This document shows positions 1 to 6,961 of a stretch of 64,000 nt of DNA, one piece after another. Within the stretch, counting starts at the first letter, position 1, and the number at the start of each line of letters is the position of its first letter. The position numbers were made by a program, and so were the translations under genes. Below the pieces are notes generated by a model, which worked only from the letters and a program-made list of their open reading frames with translations, was not told the origin of the DNA and did not search any database. The DNA is from Chryseobacterium nakagawai. Lineage in GTDB: Bacteria; Bacteroidota; Bacteroidia; Flavobacteriales; Weeksellaceae. Location of the stretch: contig NZ_LR134386.1 of the NCBI RefSeq assembly GCF_900637665.1, forward strand, positions 1,852,501-1,916,500, written 5' to 3'.

Positions 1-50
1 TTTTGAGGTTGGTTTAATTTTGGTAAATTTACAAAAAATTTAATGTCCTA

Positions 51-1478
51 ATGTATCAGAAACTAACTCCTAAACAAAAAGCATTAACAATTAATCTAGA
101 TCCTACTATTTATGGTACTTTCGCAGAAATTGGAGCAGGGCAGGAGACTGTTCGTCACTTTTTTAGAGCAGGGGGAGCTTCCGGTACGATTGCTAAAGCG
201 ATGTCTGCTTATGACAAAGATTTTAGTGATGCCATCTACGGAAAAGAAGTAAAAAACAGGTATGTTACCCAGAATAGACTTCGCAAAATGCTTCGTTATG
301 AAGTAGCATTGATCGAAGAGAGAATTTCAAGGGATAACAATCCGGACAGAAAGTTCTTTTCCTATGCCAATACAGTTACCACCATCAACTTCGATAAGAC
401 CGTAAAAGGCCACGGCTGGGTGGGAATCCGTTTTCAGACTAAAGAAAATGAAGATTACAACGAGATTGTCATTCACGTAAAATTCAATGAGAATGACGCT
501 ACTCTTCAACAGGAAACACTGGGTAATCTAGGGGTAAACCTGATTTTCGGAGCTTTTAATTACTTCGATAATCCAAGAACTTTAGTAGAATCTTTATATG
601 ATGATGTAGCAAAAGACAACCTTGAAATTGATATGATCGATTTCAGTGGACCTGCTTTTTCTTACGTTGATAATAGATTGATGTCTCTTCAGTTGGTGAA
701 GAACGGAATGACTGATGCAGTGATCTTCAATTCTCAGGGAAACAATATGCTTCCTGCAGATGTTTTGTATAAGAAAAATATCTTTGCGGTAAGAGGAAGT
801 TTCAGACCTGTAACGAAGGTCAATATTGATATGCTTCGAAATGGGATGGATATGTTTTTTAAAGATGCTATCTGTACTCATGAAGAAACCGAGGTCCTTA
901 TTGAAATTACTATTTCCAACCTTCGGGCAGATGGAGATATTGATGAAAGAGACTTCCTGGATAGAGTAGATATCCTGGGCAAATTAGGATATACTGTTAT
1001 TATTTCAAACTTCTCGGAATACTATAGACTGATTGATTACTTTGCTTCCTACACCACTGGAGATATCGGAGTAGCAATGGGGGTAAATAATTTATTGATG
1101 GTATTTGATGAGAAATACTATAAAAATCTTTCAGGAGGAATTCTTGAAGCTTTCGGTAAGTTTTTCCGAAACGGAATGAGAGTATACCTGTACCCTTATA
1201 AAGATCCTGAAACTCATCAGCTATTGGATTCTACCAATCTTAAAGTAGAAGAAAACCTTAAGGAGTTGTATAAATATTTCATGCGCAACAAGCGTATTGT
1301 AGATATTACAAACTATAATCCTGAGTTCTTGGAAATTTACTCAAGAGAAATTTTAAGAAAAATAGCATGTTGCGTTAAAGGCTGGGAAACGCAGGTTCCG
1401 GAAGGTGTAGCAGAAATGATTAAAGAGCGTGGAATGTTCGGTTATAAAGAAGAACTTCCTTTAAAACAATTCTCTTAA
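51..1478 (+). CDS. Conserved protein of unknown function
   Basis: A 475-aa soluble protein with no signal peptide or membrane segment. It opens with LTPKQKALTINLDPTIYGTF followed by a Gly-rich stretch (FRAGGASGTIAKAMSAYDKD), and has a long alpha/beta body without a catalytic motif I recognise. I have the impression that close homologues occur in Flavobacteriia and are labelled inconsistently, so I assign no function. A -7-like box (TAATTTTG, 15-22) lies 28 nt before the ATG; its -33 partner would fall outside the window. The next gene begins 11 nt downstream, so the two are probably co-transcribed. Codon use matches the neighbours. Confidence refers to the gene being real. Confidence 0.9.
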   Translation: MYQKLTPKQKALTINLDPTIYGTFAEIGAGQETVRHFFRAGGASGTIAKAMSAYDKDFSDAIYGKEVKNRYVTQNRLRKMLRYEVALIEERISRDNNPDRKFFSYANTVTTINFDKTVKGHGWVGIRFQTKENEDYNEIVIHVKFNENDATLQQETLGNLGVNLIFGAFNYFDNPRTLVESLYDDVAKDNLEIDMIDFSGPAFSYVDNRLMSLQLVKNGMTDAVIFNSQGNNMLPADVLYKKNIFAVRGSFRPVTKVNIDMLRNGMDMFFKDAICTHEETEVLIEITISNLRADGDIDERDFLDRVDILGKLGYTVIISNFSEYYRLIDYFASYTTGDIGVAMGVNNLLMVFDEKYYKNLSGGILEAFGKFFRNGMRVYLYPYKDPETHQLLDSTNLKVEENLKELYKYFMRNKRIVDITNYNPEFLEIYSREILRKIACCVKGWETQVPEGVAEMIKERGMFGYKEELPLKQFS

Positions 1479-1489
1479 AAATTAATATA

Positions 1490-1939
1490 ATGTCAGAATT
1501 AAAGAAAAGACTTTCCTCTATTCTTGAAAGTCCAAAACATAATACAGAAGAGAAACTTGAAAAAGTTTGTCATTTGTTGGATCAGGAAATCTCTTATTTC
1601 AATTGGACTGGTTTCTATTTTAAAAACGGAGATAAAGACGAATTGATCTTAGGACCCTATGTAGGAGCTCCAACAGATCATACGATCATCCCTTACGGAA
1701 AAGGAATCTGTGGCCAGGTAGCTGTTTCTAATGAAACGTTTGTAGTACCTGATGTACATGAAGAAAGCAATTATTTAAGCTGTTCAATTGATACCAAGGC
1801 TGAAATTGTAGTTCCGATCTTTAAAGATGGGAAAAACATTGGCCAGATTGATATTGATTCTCATACAGTAGATCCTTTTACGGCTGAAGACCGTGAATTA
1901 TTGGAATGGCTTTGTAATGAAGTATCCAAGATTTTGTAA
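1490..1939 (+). CDS. GAF-domain free methionine-(R)-sulfoxide reductase-like protein
   Basis: A single 149-aa GAF domain, the usual length of the fRMsr (YebR/MsrC) family, which reduces free methionine-R-sulfoxide in the cytoplasm. The motif GKGICGQ (Cys74) and the cysteine of YLSCSIDTKAEIVVP (Cys98) sit where the family has its redox cysteines, and the C-terminal DIDSHTVDPFTAED segment is typical. Further cysteines are Cys27 and Cys142. The gene starts 11 nt after the preceding one and ends before a strong hairpin terminator. The function is by family resemblance. A purely ligand-binding GAF protein is possible but less likely given the cysteines. Confidence 0.85.
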   Translation: MSELKKRLSSILESPKHNTEEKLEKVCHLLDQEISYFNWTGFYFKNGDKDELILGPYVGAPTDHTIIPYGKGICGQVAVSNETFVVPDVHEESNYLSCSIDTKAEIVVPIFKDGKNIGQIDIDSHTVDPFTAEDRELLEWLCNEVSKIL

Positions 1940-1962
1940 TTGAATTTTCAAAGAAAATATAG

Positions 1963-1991
1963 ACTCCGGCTCGTAGAGCCGGAGTTTTTTT
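1963..1991 (+). terminator. Rho-independent terminator
   Basis: A perfect 9-bp GC-rich stem (CTCCGGCTC at 1964-1972 with GAGCCGGAG at 1976-1984), extended by one A-T pair, has a 3-nt loop and is followed by seven T. It closes the GAF-protein unit and touches the 3' end of the convergent cupin gene. Confidence 0.9.
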
Positions 1992-2457
1992 ATGGATTAT
2001 TGGTGGTAATAACAAACATAATTAAAGGTTCATCACCTGTATTTTCAATAGAGTGATAACCTATAGAACTGATAGCAGTAATGTCCCCTTTTTGAAGTGT
2101 TTTTTTACGAACTGTCCCCTCTTTTCCAGTCCTTTCCCGATATTCTCCGGTTCCCTGCACTACCACATACAATTCTTCTTCGTTCCGTGCATTGTGAGTA
2201 TGAAACCCTGATTCATCGCCTTTATTCAGTAAAACCATATAAGCCGCTAAGCGGTTATTCGCCAGTTCTTTCTGATCAAACATTTGTATCAGATACACTG
2301 TTCCGTTTCCGCCATACATATTTTCACGTTTATCTATACGTGTGATAGTTCGTTCATCTCTTCCAAACGGCATTACATAAAGCCGGATATATTTCGAAAC
2401 TTCCTGTATAAGGTGATGAAATTCTGCACCTTCAGATAATATAACAGTACCAGACAT
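1990..2457 (-). CDS. Cupin-domain protein
   Basis: A 155-aa single-domain cupin. Motif 1 is visible as HTHNARNEEELYVVVQGTGEY (metal-ligand type H-x-H ... E ... G) and motif 2 as the His of IGYHSIENTGDEPL. The N-terminal half carries a Tyr/Arg-rich segment without a known motif. No signal peptide, so it should be cytoplasmic. Substrate unknown: cupins range from sugar isomerases to dioxygenases to simple sensors, and nothing here narrows it. The start is 14 nt downstream of the end of the BtuF-like gene on the same strand, suggesting an operon with it. Confidence 0.85.
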   Translation of the reverse strand: MSGTVILSEGAEFHHLIQEVSKYIRLYVMPFGRDERTITRIDKRENMYGGNGTVYLIQMFDQKELANNRLAAYMVLLNKGDESGFHTHNARNEEELYVVVQGTGEYRERTGKEGTVRKKTLQKGDITAISSIGYHSIENTGDEPLIMFVITTNNP

Positions 2458-2471
2458 ATAAAGTTCAATGT

Positions 2472-3227
2472 TTAATGTTTAGAGTTTATGCTTTGCTGCA
2501 TTATTTGAATTTCAGTCAGCAATTCTTTAAAATAATGCTCACATTTGGCAATATGGGTTCCGTACCAGGAAAAGGCCTCTCCATCAACGATCATAATTTT
2601 TTTATCAGGATAAAATGTGCGCAGTTCTTCAATATGTTTTTCTTTGAATGGGAATGGCTCAGAAGATAACATGATTACATCTGCTTTCTCCAGGTCTTCA
2701 GCCGTAATCTGTGGATATCTGGTTTTATCCTTAAAAATATTTTCAAAACCTATTTCTGTTAATATTTTATGGATGAATGTATCTGAACCAATCGTCATAT
2801 AAGGGTTATTCCAAATAAGATAAGCTGCTTTTACAGGAGTATCAAGTGTAGTCTGATTGAGAACATCATAGATTTTAAGATTGAAAAGTTGGGCTCTTTC
2901 TTCTTTTCCAAAAAGTTTCCCAAGATTTTTAAGCAAGTAATAATTGTCTTCAACCGTTTCTACATTGGTTACCACAACCTTGAAGTCATCCATAAGAGCT
3001 TCTACCTGCTCTTTGATGTTTTCTTCTTTATTGGCCAGGATTAAATCCGGTTGAAGAGCTTTAATTTTATCAATATTGATATTTTTTGTTCCACCAATAA
3101 TCGGAACATTTTTTATACTTTCTTCGGGATGGATACAGAACTTTGTTCGCCCGATGATTTCATTTTCAGTGAGACCTAAATCAAATAATGCCTCTGTGAT
3201 GGATGGTACTAGAGAGATCACTTTCAT
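2472..3227 (-). CDS. BtuF-like helical-backbone metal/cobalamin-binding protein
   Basis: 251 aa resembling the periplasmic binding protein fold used by BtuF and siderophore-binding proteins: it opens directly with the core strand (MKVISLVPSITEALFDLGL), has a GRTKFCIHP segment, and carries NIDKIKALQPDLILANKEEN followed by the long backbone helix. No signal peptide or lipobox precedes the core strand and no upstream in-frame extension is evident, so this copy looks cytoplasmic, which is odd for a transport receptor. No TonB receptor, permease or ATPase lies beside it. It heads a two-gene unit with the cupin. Function by fold only. Confidence 0.8.
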   Translation of the reverse strand: MKVISLVPSITEALFDLGLTENEIIGRTKFCIHPEESIKNVPIIGGTKNINIDKIKALQPDLILANKEENIKEQVEALMDDFKVVVTNVETVEDNYYLLKNLGKLFGKEERAQLFNLKIYDVLNQTTLDTPVKAAYLIWNNPYMTIGSDTFIHKILTEIGFENIFKDKTRYPQITAEDLEKADVIMLSSEPFPFKEKHIEELRTFYPDKKIMIVDGEAFSWYGTHIAKCEHYFKELLTEIQIMQQSINSKH

Positions 3228-3330
3228 ATTTTAAAGATAAGAAAATATATAAGTTTTAGGGTAATAACTGGGTTTAATTTGAATTCAATAGTTTGAAAAA
3301 GGGACATGCTTTGAAGTAGGTGTTGTTAAA

Positions 3331-3379
3331 TTTTCACTAGTGAGTGATTGGTGTCGATTAATTTATTATTTTGGATAAC
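3331..3379 (+). promoter_or_regulatory. Upstream element shared by the peptide genes
   Basis: Begins TTTTCACTA, has ATTGG near the middle and ends with ATTTATTATTTTGG followed by ATAAC. The same block, at similar distance from the ATG, recurs on the minus strand at 5682-5731 and in weaker form at 6322-6371 and 6630-6680. The TTATTTTG part resembles the Bacteroidota -7 box, so this probably combines promoter and regulator site. Confidence 0.6.
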
Positions 3380-3441
3380 TAAAAATAGCGTTATCCGAAA
3401 AGCTTATAGAGTAGGAAAATTAACCAAAATAAATTTTAAAC

Positions 3442-3594
3442 ATGAAAAATTTAAAAAGTATCAAGAGAAATGAACTTAAAAATATTAAAGGAGGTGAAAT
3501 AATTCCGCCTAAAGGAGGTTGTACAATGTTTTGCGAAATTACAGGGACTCATGTGCCATGTGATTTAATGACTATATTTTGCCCTCAGCCTTAA
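3442..3594 (+). CDS. Double-glycine leader peptide (bacteriocin-like), four cysteines
   Basis: A 50-aa ORF. The leader MKNLKSIKRNELKNIKGG matches the MKNLKKISRE..INGG leaders of the seven minus-strand peptide genes 1.6-3 kb away and ends in a Gly-Gly site of the kind cut by peptidase-containing (C39) ABC exporters. The 32-residue core is different: it has four cysteines (27, 31, 40, 47) and Pro-rich ends rather than the six-cysteine framework. Coding status is supported by the leader and by the shared upstream element at 3331-3379. No exporter or modifying enzyme is in the window. Likely a secreted small peptide; activity unknown. Confidence 0.8.
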   Translation: MKNLKSIKRNELKNIKGGEIIPPKGGCTMFCEITGTHVPCDLMTIFCPQP

Positions 3595-3607
3595 ATAATA
3601 TCTTTTT

Positions 3608-3650
3608 AGCTCTTCCTAATCTAATATATATATATTGATTATGGAGAGTT
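3608..3650. terminator. Imperfect hairpin between convergent genes
   Basis: A long imperfect palindrome centred on an alternating AT tract (AGCTCTTCC...GGAGAGTT arms). It lies between the end of the 50-aa peptide gene and the end of mgtE. There is no strong T-run, so it is only a possible bidirectional terminator. Confidence 0.4.
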
Positions 3651-3670
3651 AATTTGACAAAGTAAAGCAA

Positions 3671-4993
3671 CTAGAGAAGTCTTCCCGTTAAGAAAAATCC
3701 GGCTACTGTAAAATAGATGATCAATCCGGTAACATCTACTAGTGTCGCTACAAAAGGAGCTGAAGAGGTTGCAGGGTCTAGTTTTAATTTCTTTAAAACA
3801 AACGGAATCATAGAACCTGATAGAGTTCCCCATAATACAATAGCAATCAAGGAAATAGACACACTGAGTCCTACATATACCCAATATTGACCATAATCAA
3901 AAAGTCCTACTTTCTGCCAAAGCATAATCCTGATAAAGCCAATAAGTCCCAAAATAGCCCCCAGACATAATCCTGAGATGATTTCCTTCCTCATCACATA
4001 CCACCAGTCTTTGAGATTGATCTCCTGAAGTGCCATGGCACGGATAATCAATGTTGCAGCCTGTGATCCTGAGTTACCACCACTGGAAATAATTAGTGGT
4101 ACGAATAAGGCAAGAACTACTGCTTTTTCAATTTCTTTATCGAAATATCCCATTGCAGAGGCCGTCAGCATTTCGGAAACGAATAAAATAATCAGCCAGG
4201 TTGCCCTTTTTTTAATCATTTCTGTCCATGAAGTTTGAGTGTAGGGAAGGTCTAGTGCTTCCAATCCCCCGAACTTCTGAATATCCTCTGTGTTTTGTTG
4301 TTCAATCTGATCGAGGATGTCATCAATGGTTACGATTCCAACTAAAACTCCAGCTTCCGTTATAATTGGTAATGCACCACGGTCATATTTTTCAAAATAG
4401 GTTACCGCATCCTCTTTTGAAGTTGTAGTGGTAATTGCTACAAAATGATTGTCTGTAATATCAGACACCAAAGTATCTTCCTCTTCCAATAATAATGTAC
4501 CGATAGCAAGGTCGTCAATCAGGCGGTTTCTTTCATCTACTACATACAGGTAGTTCATGGTTTCCACTCTTTTTCCTACCTTTTTAATCTGTTGAAGGCA
4601 TCGTTTTACACTCCATTCCTTACGGATCTGGATATAATAAGGCGTCATCAGACGGGCAATAGAATCAGAATTGTAGCCTAATAGTTTTAAGGCAATCCTT
4701 CTCTCCTGTGGATTAAGGTGATTGATCGAATACTTGATCAATTCATCCGGAAAGTCCTCAAAAAGGGCAGTCCTGTCATCAGGAGTCATGGCATTCAAAA
4801 TTTCGGAAACCTCGTCGCTTCCGATACTTCTAATCGTATCTTCCTGAAAGTCTGGGTCAAGATGGGAGAAAACTTCAGCTTTATATTCTTTCGGAACTTT
4901 CAAAAATGCGAGCAGTCGCTCGTCAGCTGGAAGTTCGCTGAGAGTTTCGGCAATATCGGCAGGATTGAAGATAAGTTCGTCTCTAGAATTCAA
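3671..4993 (-). CDS. mgtE: Magnesium transporter MgtE
   Basis: 440 aa with the full MgtE architecture: an N-terminal superhelical MgtE_N domain (about 10-115), a pair of CBS domains (about 120-245, including [15 protein letters not shown] and [15 protein letters not shown]), the connecting helix, and a C-terminal five-helix membrane domain (about 270-440). The pore segment [20 protein letters not shown] and [19 protein letters not shown] are family signatures. It is an inner-membrane Mg2+ channel gated by Mg2+ binding to the cytosolic domains. It stands alone, separated upstream from the peptide cluster by a terminator at 5100-5125. Confidence 0.96.
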   Translation of the reverse strand: MNSRDELIFNPADIAETLSELPADERLLAFLKVPKEYKAEVFSHLDPDFQEDTIRSIGSDEVSEILNAMTPDDRTALFEDFPDELIKYSINHLNPQERRIALKLLGYNSDSIARLMTPYYIQIRKEWSVKRCLQQIKKVGKRVETMNYLYVVDERNRLIDDLAIGTLLLEEEDTLVSDITDNHFVAITTTTSKEDAVTYFEKYDRGALPIITEAGVLVGIVTIDDILDQIEQQNTEDIQKFGGLEALDLPYTQTSWTEMIKKRATWLIILFVSEMLTASAMGYFDKEIEKAVVLALFVPLIISSGGNSGSQAATLIIRAMALQEINLKDWWYVMRKEIISGLCLGAILGLIGFIRIMLWQKVGLFDYGQYWVYVGLSVSISLIAIVLWGTLSGSMIPFVLKKLKLDPATSSAPFVATLVDVTGLIIYFTVAGFFLTGRLL

Positions 4994-5099
4994 AACGTAA
5001 AATTTTTAGGATATGCAAAAATAATTCAAATTTTTAAGACTGAGCAATAAACTGGGAAATTTAAGGATTTATTAAAGTCTGAAATCCGAAAAAGGCATT

Positions 5100-5125
5100 A
5101 AAAAACACCCACCGAAGCGGATGTT
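5100..5125 (-). terminator. Terminator of the peptide cluster
   Basis: On the minus strand AACATCCGC pairs with GTGGGTGTT around a TTCG tetraloop (two G-U pairs), followed by six T. It lies 30 nt after the stop of the last peptide gene and upstream of mgtE. Confidence 0.85.
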
Positions 5126-5154
5126 AAAAATTAAATTTAAAATTCCAATATTCT

Positions 5155-5316
5155 TTAATTGGGTTCACATTCTGAAGTAGGAATGTAGGTACAAACAGCA
5201 TTGGTACAGCATTGGTATGGCCCGCAATCTGAATTGTCACCACACTTTTTTATTCCGCTTCCTTTAATGTTTTTTTGCTCAAGCCTATTTAGTTTCTTAA
5301 GGGTAAAGTTTTTCAT
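5155..5316 (-). CDS. Knottin-like GG-leader peptide 1
   Basis: 53 aa. The start at 5316 is chosen because it gives MKNFTLKKLNRLEQKNIKGSG, the paralogues' leader; an upstream in-frame Met would add 13 unrelated residues that overlap the next gene. Leader end is KGSG instead of GG. The core has cysteines at 25, 31, 36, 37, 42, 50 (C-x5-C-x4-CC-x4-C-x7-C), with slightly longer last loops than its paralogues. Third gene of the 5663-5155 unit, 20 nt after the preceding gene. Probably exported and disulfide-bonded; target unknown. Confidence 0.85.
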   Translation of the reverse strand: MKNFTLKKLNRLEQKNIKGSGIKKCGDNSDCGPYQCCTNAVCTYIPTSECEPN

Positions 5317-5336
5317 GACCAAGAATAAATTTAGGA

Positions 5337-5492
5337 TTAAGGTTCTATCGGACAATCATGATCAATGCATTCTCCATTACAGCAATATCCAACGGAGCAA
5401 GGTCTCTTTTCGCTGCATCTGAAAAGTCCTATGCCACCATTAATTTCTTTGGCAGCTTGTCTACTGAGCTTTTTAAGGTTTGAATTTTTCAT
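5337..5492 (-). CDS. Knottin-like GG-leader peptide 2
   Basis: 51 aa, MKNSNLKKLSRQAAKEINGG leader followed by a core with cysteines at 26, 32, 37, 38, 42, 47: C-x5-C-x4-CC-x3-C-x4-C. The CC pair is followed by NGE, close to the NGI/NGV/DGA of peptides 5-7. It lies 27 nt after peptide 3 and 20 nt before peptide 1, so the three form one transcript. The double-Gly site predicts cleavage after residue 20 to release a 31-residue core. The gene is short, so its reality rests on leader and cysteine conservation with its neighbours. Confidence 0.87.
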   Translation of the reverse strand: MKNSNLKKLSRQAAKEINGGIGLFRCSEKRPCSVGYCCNGECIDHDCPIEP

Positions 5493-5519
5493 GAGAATAA
5501 ATTTTTTTAAGTTTCAAAA

Positions 5520-5663
5520 TTATTCTTCAAAACAGATATATTCCATACAAACACCTTTACAGCACATTCCGAAAATACATTGTGAATGTTCTGTGCATTT
5601 TGTAAGACCTGCTCCCTTGATTTGCTTGGCAGTTTCTCTACTGATTTTCTTTAGATTTTTCAT
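5520..5663 (-). CDS. Knottin-like GG-leader peptide 3
   Basis: 47 aa, leader MKNLKKISRETAKQIKGAG (GA in place of GG) and a core with cysteines 23, 29, 34, 35, 39, 44 in the C-x5-C-x4-CC-x3-C-x4-C framework. First gene of a three-gene unit; its upstream region (5682-5731) carries the conserved block shared with the other peptide units. The first ten residues, MKNLKKISRE, are identical to those of peptide 5, whereas the core residues between the cysteines differ strongly, as expected when the leader is recognised by a common exporter and the core diversifies. Confidence 0.88.
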   Translation of the reverse strand: MKNLKKISRETAKQIKGAGLTKCTEHSQCIFGMCCKGVCMEYICFEE

Positions 5664-5681
5664 AGTTTTTTAGATTTAATT

Positions 5682-5731
5682 GTTATACCAAAATAATAAA
5701 TATTTTCCAATTATTCATTTGTTAGTGAAAA
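5682..5731 (-). promoter_or_regulatory. Conserved upstream block of the peptide 3-2-1 unit
   Basis: Read on the minus strand: TTTTCACTA, then ATTGG, then ATTTATTATTTTGG and ATAAC, nearly the same order and spacing as 3331-3379 on the plus strand. It ends about 20 nt before the peptide 3 ATG. Confidence 0.6.
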
Positions 5732-5777
5732 TGATTATCTGGAAATGAGTATTTGATTTTTATTGTTTTGTGTGAAA

Positions 5778-5802
5778 GAAAAATACCTGTAACAACAGAT
5801 AT
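5778..5802 (-). terminator. Terminator after peptide 4
   Basis: Minus-strand ATATCTGT pairs with ACAGGTAT (one G-U) around a TGTT loop and is followed by TTTTTC. It lies 15 nt after the peptide 4 stop and separates the 6-5-4 unit from the 3-2-1 unit. Confidence 0.75.
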
Positions 5803-5817
5803 TATATGAATAGATGT

Positions 5818-5964
5818 TTATTCCATTGCACAAGGGTTGAGAACACATGTATTTCGACAGCATGCTCCGCCGGGACATTGAAAATGTTCTGTACATCTTT
5901 TGATAATTCCACTTCCTTGAATGTTCTTTTGTTCTTGTCTATTGATTTTCTTTAAATTTTTCAT
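5818..5964 (-). CDS. Knottin-like GG-leader peptide 4
   Basis: 48 aa, leader MKNLKKINRQEQKNIQGSG (GSG end like peptide 1), then cysteines at 24, 30, 35, 36, 40, 45 in the C-x5-C-x4-CC-x3-C-x4-C framework. The segment before the second cysteine (CTEHFQC) resembles CTEHSQC of peptide 3. Last gene of the 6-5-4 unit, starting 33 nt after peptide 5 and followed by a terminator at 5778-5802. Confidence 0.87.
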   Translation of the reverse strand: MKNLKKINRQEQKNIQGSGIIKRCTEHFQCPGGACCRNTCVLNPCAME

Positions 5965-5997
5965 GTGATTTGTTTTAAATAGTTAGTTTTAATGATG

Positions 5998-6141
5998 TTA
6001 GAATTCAATACAAATGAATGGTGAACAGATTCCATTGCAACACCATCCCACGACACATGGATTGATATCACTGCATCTTTCCATTTTTCCGCCATTAATT
6101 TGTTTTGCGGTTTCTCTACTGATTTTCTTTAGATTTTTCAT
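5998..6141 (-). CDS. Knottin-like GG-leader peptide 5
   Basis: 47 aa from the Met at 6141; a longer in-frame reading from 6198 would add 19 residues overlapping peptide 6 and is rejected. Leader MKNLKKISRETAKQINGG, core cysteines 23, 29, 34, 35, 39, 44. VGWCCNGICSP closely matches VGWCCNGVCSP of peptide 6 and IGWCCDGACSP of peptide 7, so 5, 6 and 7 are recent duplicates. Middle gene of the 6-5-4 unit. Confidence 0.88.
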   Translation of the reverse strand: MKNLKKISRETAKQINGGKMERCSDINPCVVGWCCNGICSPFICIEF

Positions 6142-6160
6142 GTGATTTTTTTTAATGATT

Positions 6161-6304
6161 CTAATTTTCAATACAAGCACGGGGTGAACAAACACCATTG
6201 CAACACCAGCCCACAGTACATGGATTGGTTCTACTGCATTTTCCTATTAATCCACCATTGATTTGCTTGGCGGCTTTTCTACTGATTTTCTTTAAATTTT
6301 TCAT
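6161..6304 (-). CDS. Knottin-like GG-leader peptide 6
   Basis: 47 aa, leader MKNLKKISRKAAKQINGG, core cysteines 23, 29, 34, 35, 39, 44 (C-x5-C-x4-CC-x3-C-x4-C). First gene of the 6-5-4 unit, 19 nt before peptide 5, with the conserved upstream block at 6322-6371. The 26-nt sequence around the start is identical to that of peptide 7, another sign of recent duplication that included the promoter. Confidence 0.88.
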   Translation of the reverse strand: MKNLKKISRKAAKQINGGLIGKCSRTNPCTVGWCCNGVCSPRACIEN

Positions 6305-6321
6305 ATAATTTAGATTTTATT

Positions 6322-6371
6322 GTCAGACTAAAATAGTAAATAATTTCCAATTATTCATCTATTGGTGAAAA
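6322..6371 (-). promoter_or_regulatory. Conserved upstream block of the peptide 6-5-4 unit
   Basis: Differs at only one or two positions from the block at 6630-6680 and shares the TTTTCACCAATAGATGAAT / ATTGG pattern with 5682-5731. It sits immediately upstream of peptide 6. Confidence 0.6.
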
Positions 6372-6421
6372 TATTTGATTGGTAATCAGTTTATTATGTT
6401 CTTTTTTTTGATTTTAATTAT

Positions 6422-6448
6422 AAAAAAGCATCTGTAAAAACAGATGCT
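6422..6448 (-). terminator. Terminator after peptide 7
   Basis: A perfect 9-bp stem (AGCATCTGT at 6427-6435 with ACAGATGCT at 6440-6448) has a 4-nt loop, followed on the minus strand by TTTTTT. It separates the single-gene peptide 7 unit from the 6-5-4 unit. Confidence 0.88.
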
Positions 6449-6465
6449 AAAAGTAGTTTTATTTT

Positions 6466-6612
6466 CTAATCTATTATAGGACACATGTAAGGACTACAAG
6501 CACCATCACAACACCATCCTATTGTACATGGTCTTGTATTGCTACATCTTGCAATAGCTCCGCCATTGATTTGCTTTGCTGCTTCTCTGTTGATTTTCTT
6601 TAAATTTTTCAT
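6466..6612 (-). CDS. Knottin-like GG-leader peptide 7
   Basis: 48 aa, leader MKNLKKINREAAKQINGG and core cysteines 23, 29, 34, 35, 39, 44 with IGWCCDGACSP between. Monocistronic: it has its own conserved upstream block (6630-6680) and its own terminator (6422-6448). The C-terminus, CPIID, differs from the CIE ending of peptides 5 and 6. Confidence 0.87.
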   Translation of the reverse strand: MKNLKKINREAAKQINGGAIARCSNTRPCTIGWCCDGACSPYMCPIID

Positions 6613-6629
6613 ATAATTTAGATTTTATT

Positions 6630-6680
6630 GTCAGACTAAAATAGTAAATAATTTTCAATTATTCATCTATTGGTGAAAAT
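6630..6680 (-). promoter_or_regulatory. Conserved upstream block of peptide 7
   Basis: Near-identical to 6322-6371. On the minus strand it runs TTTTCACCAATAGATGAAT, ATTG, TTATTTACTATTTTAG, and ends about 18 nt before the peptide 7 ATG. Confidence 0.6.
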
Positions 6681-6863
6681 ATTTAACTGGAAATCAACTG
6701 AATGTAAAATAATTGTGGGTTTAGAGTAGGTTTTATAAAAGAGAATAGAAACGATTTTATCGAAGGCAGAATCCCTATGGTTAGAAATAGATAAATATAT
6801 CATCATCCAATGCCGAGTTTTTGAACAAAGACAACAAATTCATTTGAGAATTGAAATAAAAGA

Positions 6864-6893
6864 GAAAAAAAATATCAATCATTAATGATTGAT
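6864..6893 (-). terminator. Terminator of the 182-aa secreted protein gene
   Basis: A perfect 20-bp palindrome (ATCAATCATT/AATGATTGAT, 6874-6893) is followed on the minus strand by a run of eight T. It lies about 70 nt after the stop at 6962. The region 6681-6961 holds nothing else I can recognise. Confidence 0.75.
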
Positions 6894-6961
6894 TTGTGAA
6901 ACAAAATTAACCATTGATAATTCGTCAATAGCGGTATGCATATTTCGTTGAAGTTTAAATG

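Noticed and set aside
5365..5673. A 102-aa plus-strand ORF across peptides 2 and 3
   Set aside because: It is antisense to two peptide genes whose leaders and cysteine spacing are conserved; its own sequence has no recognisable features.
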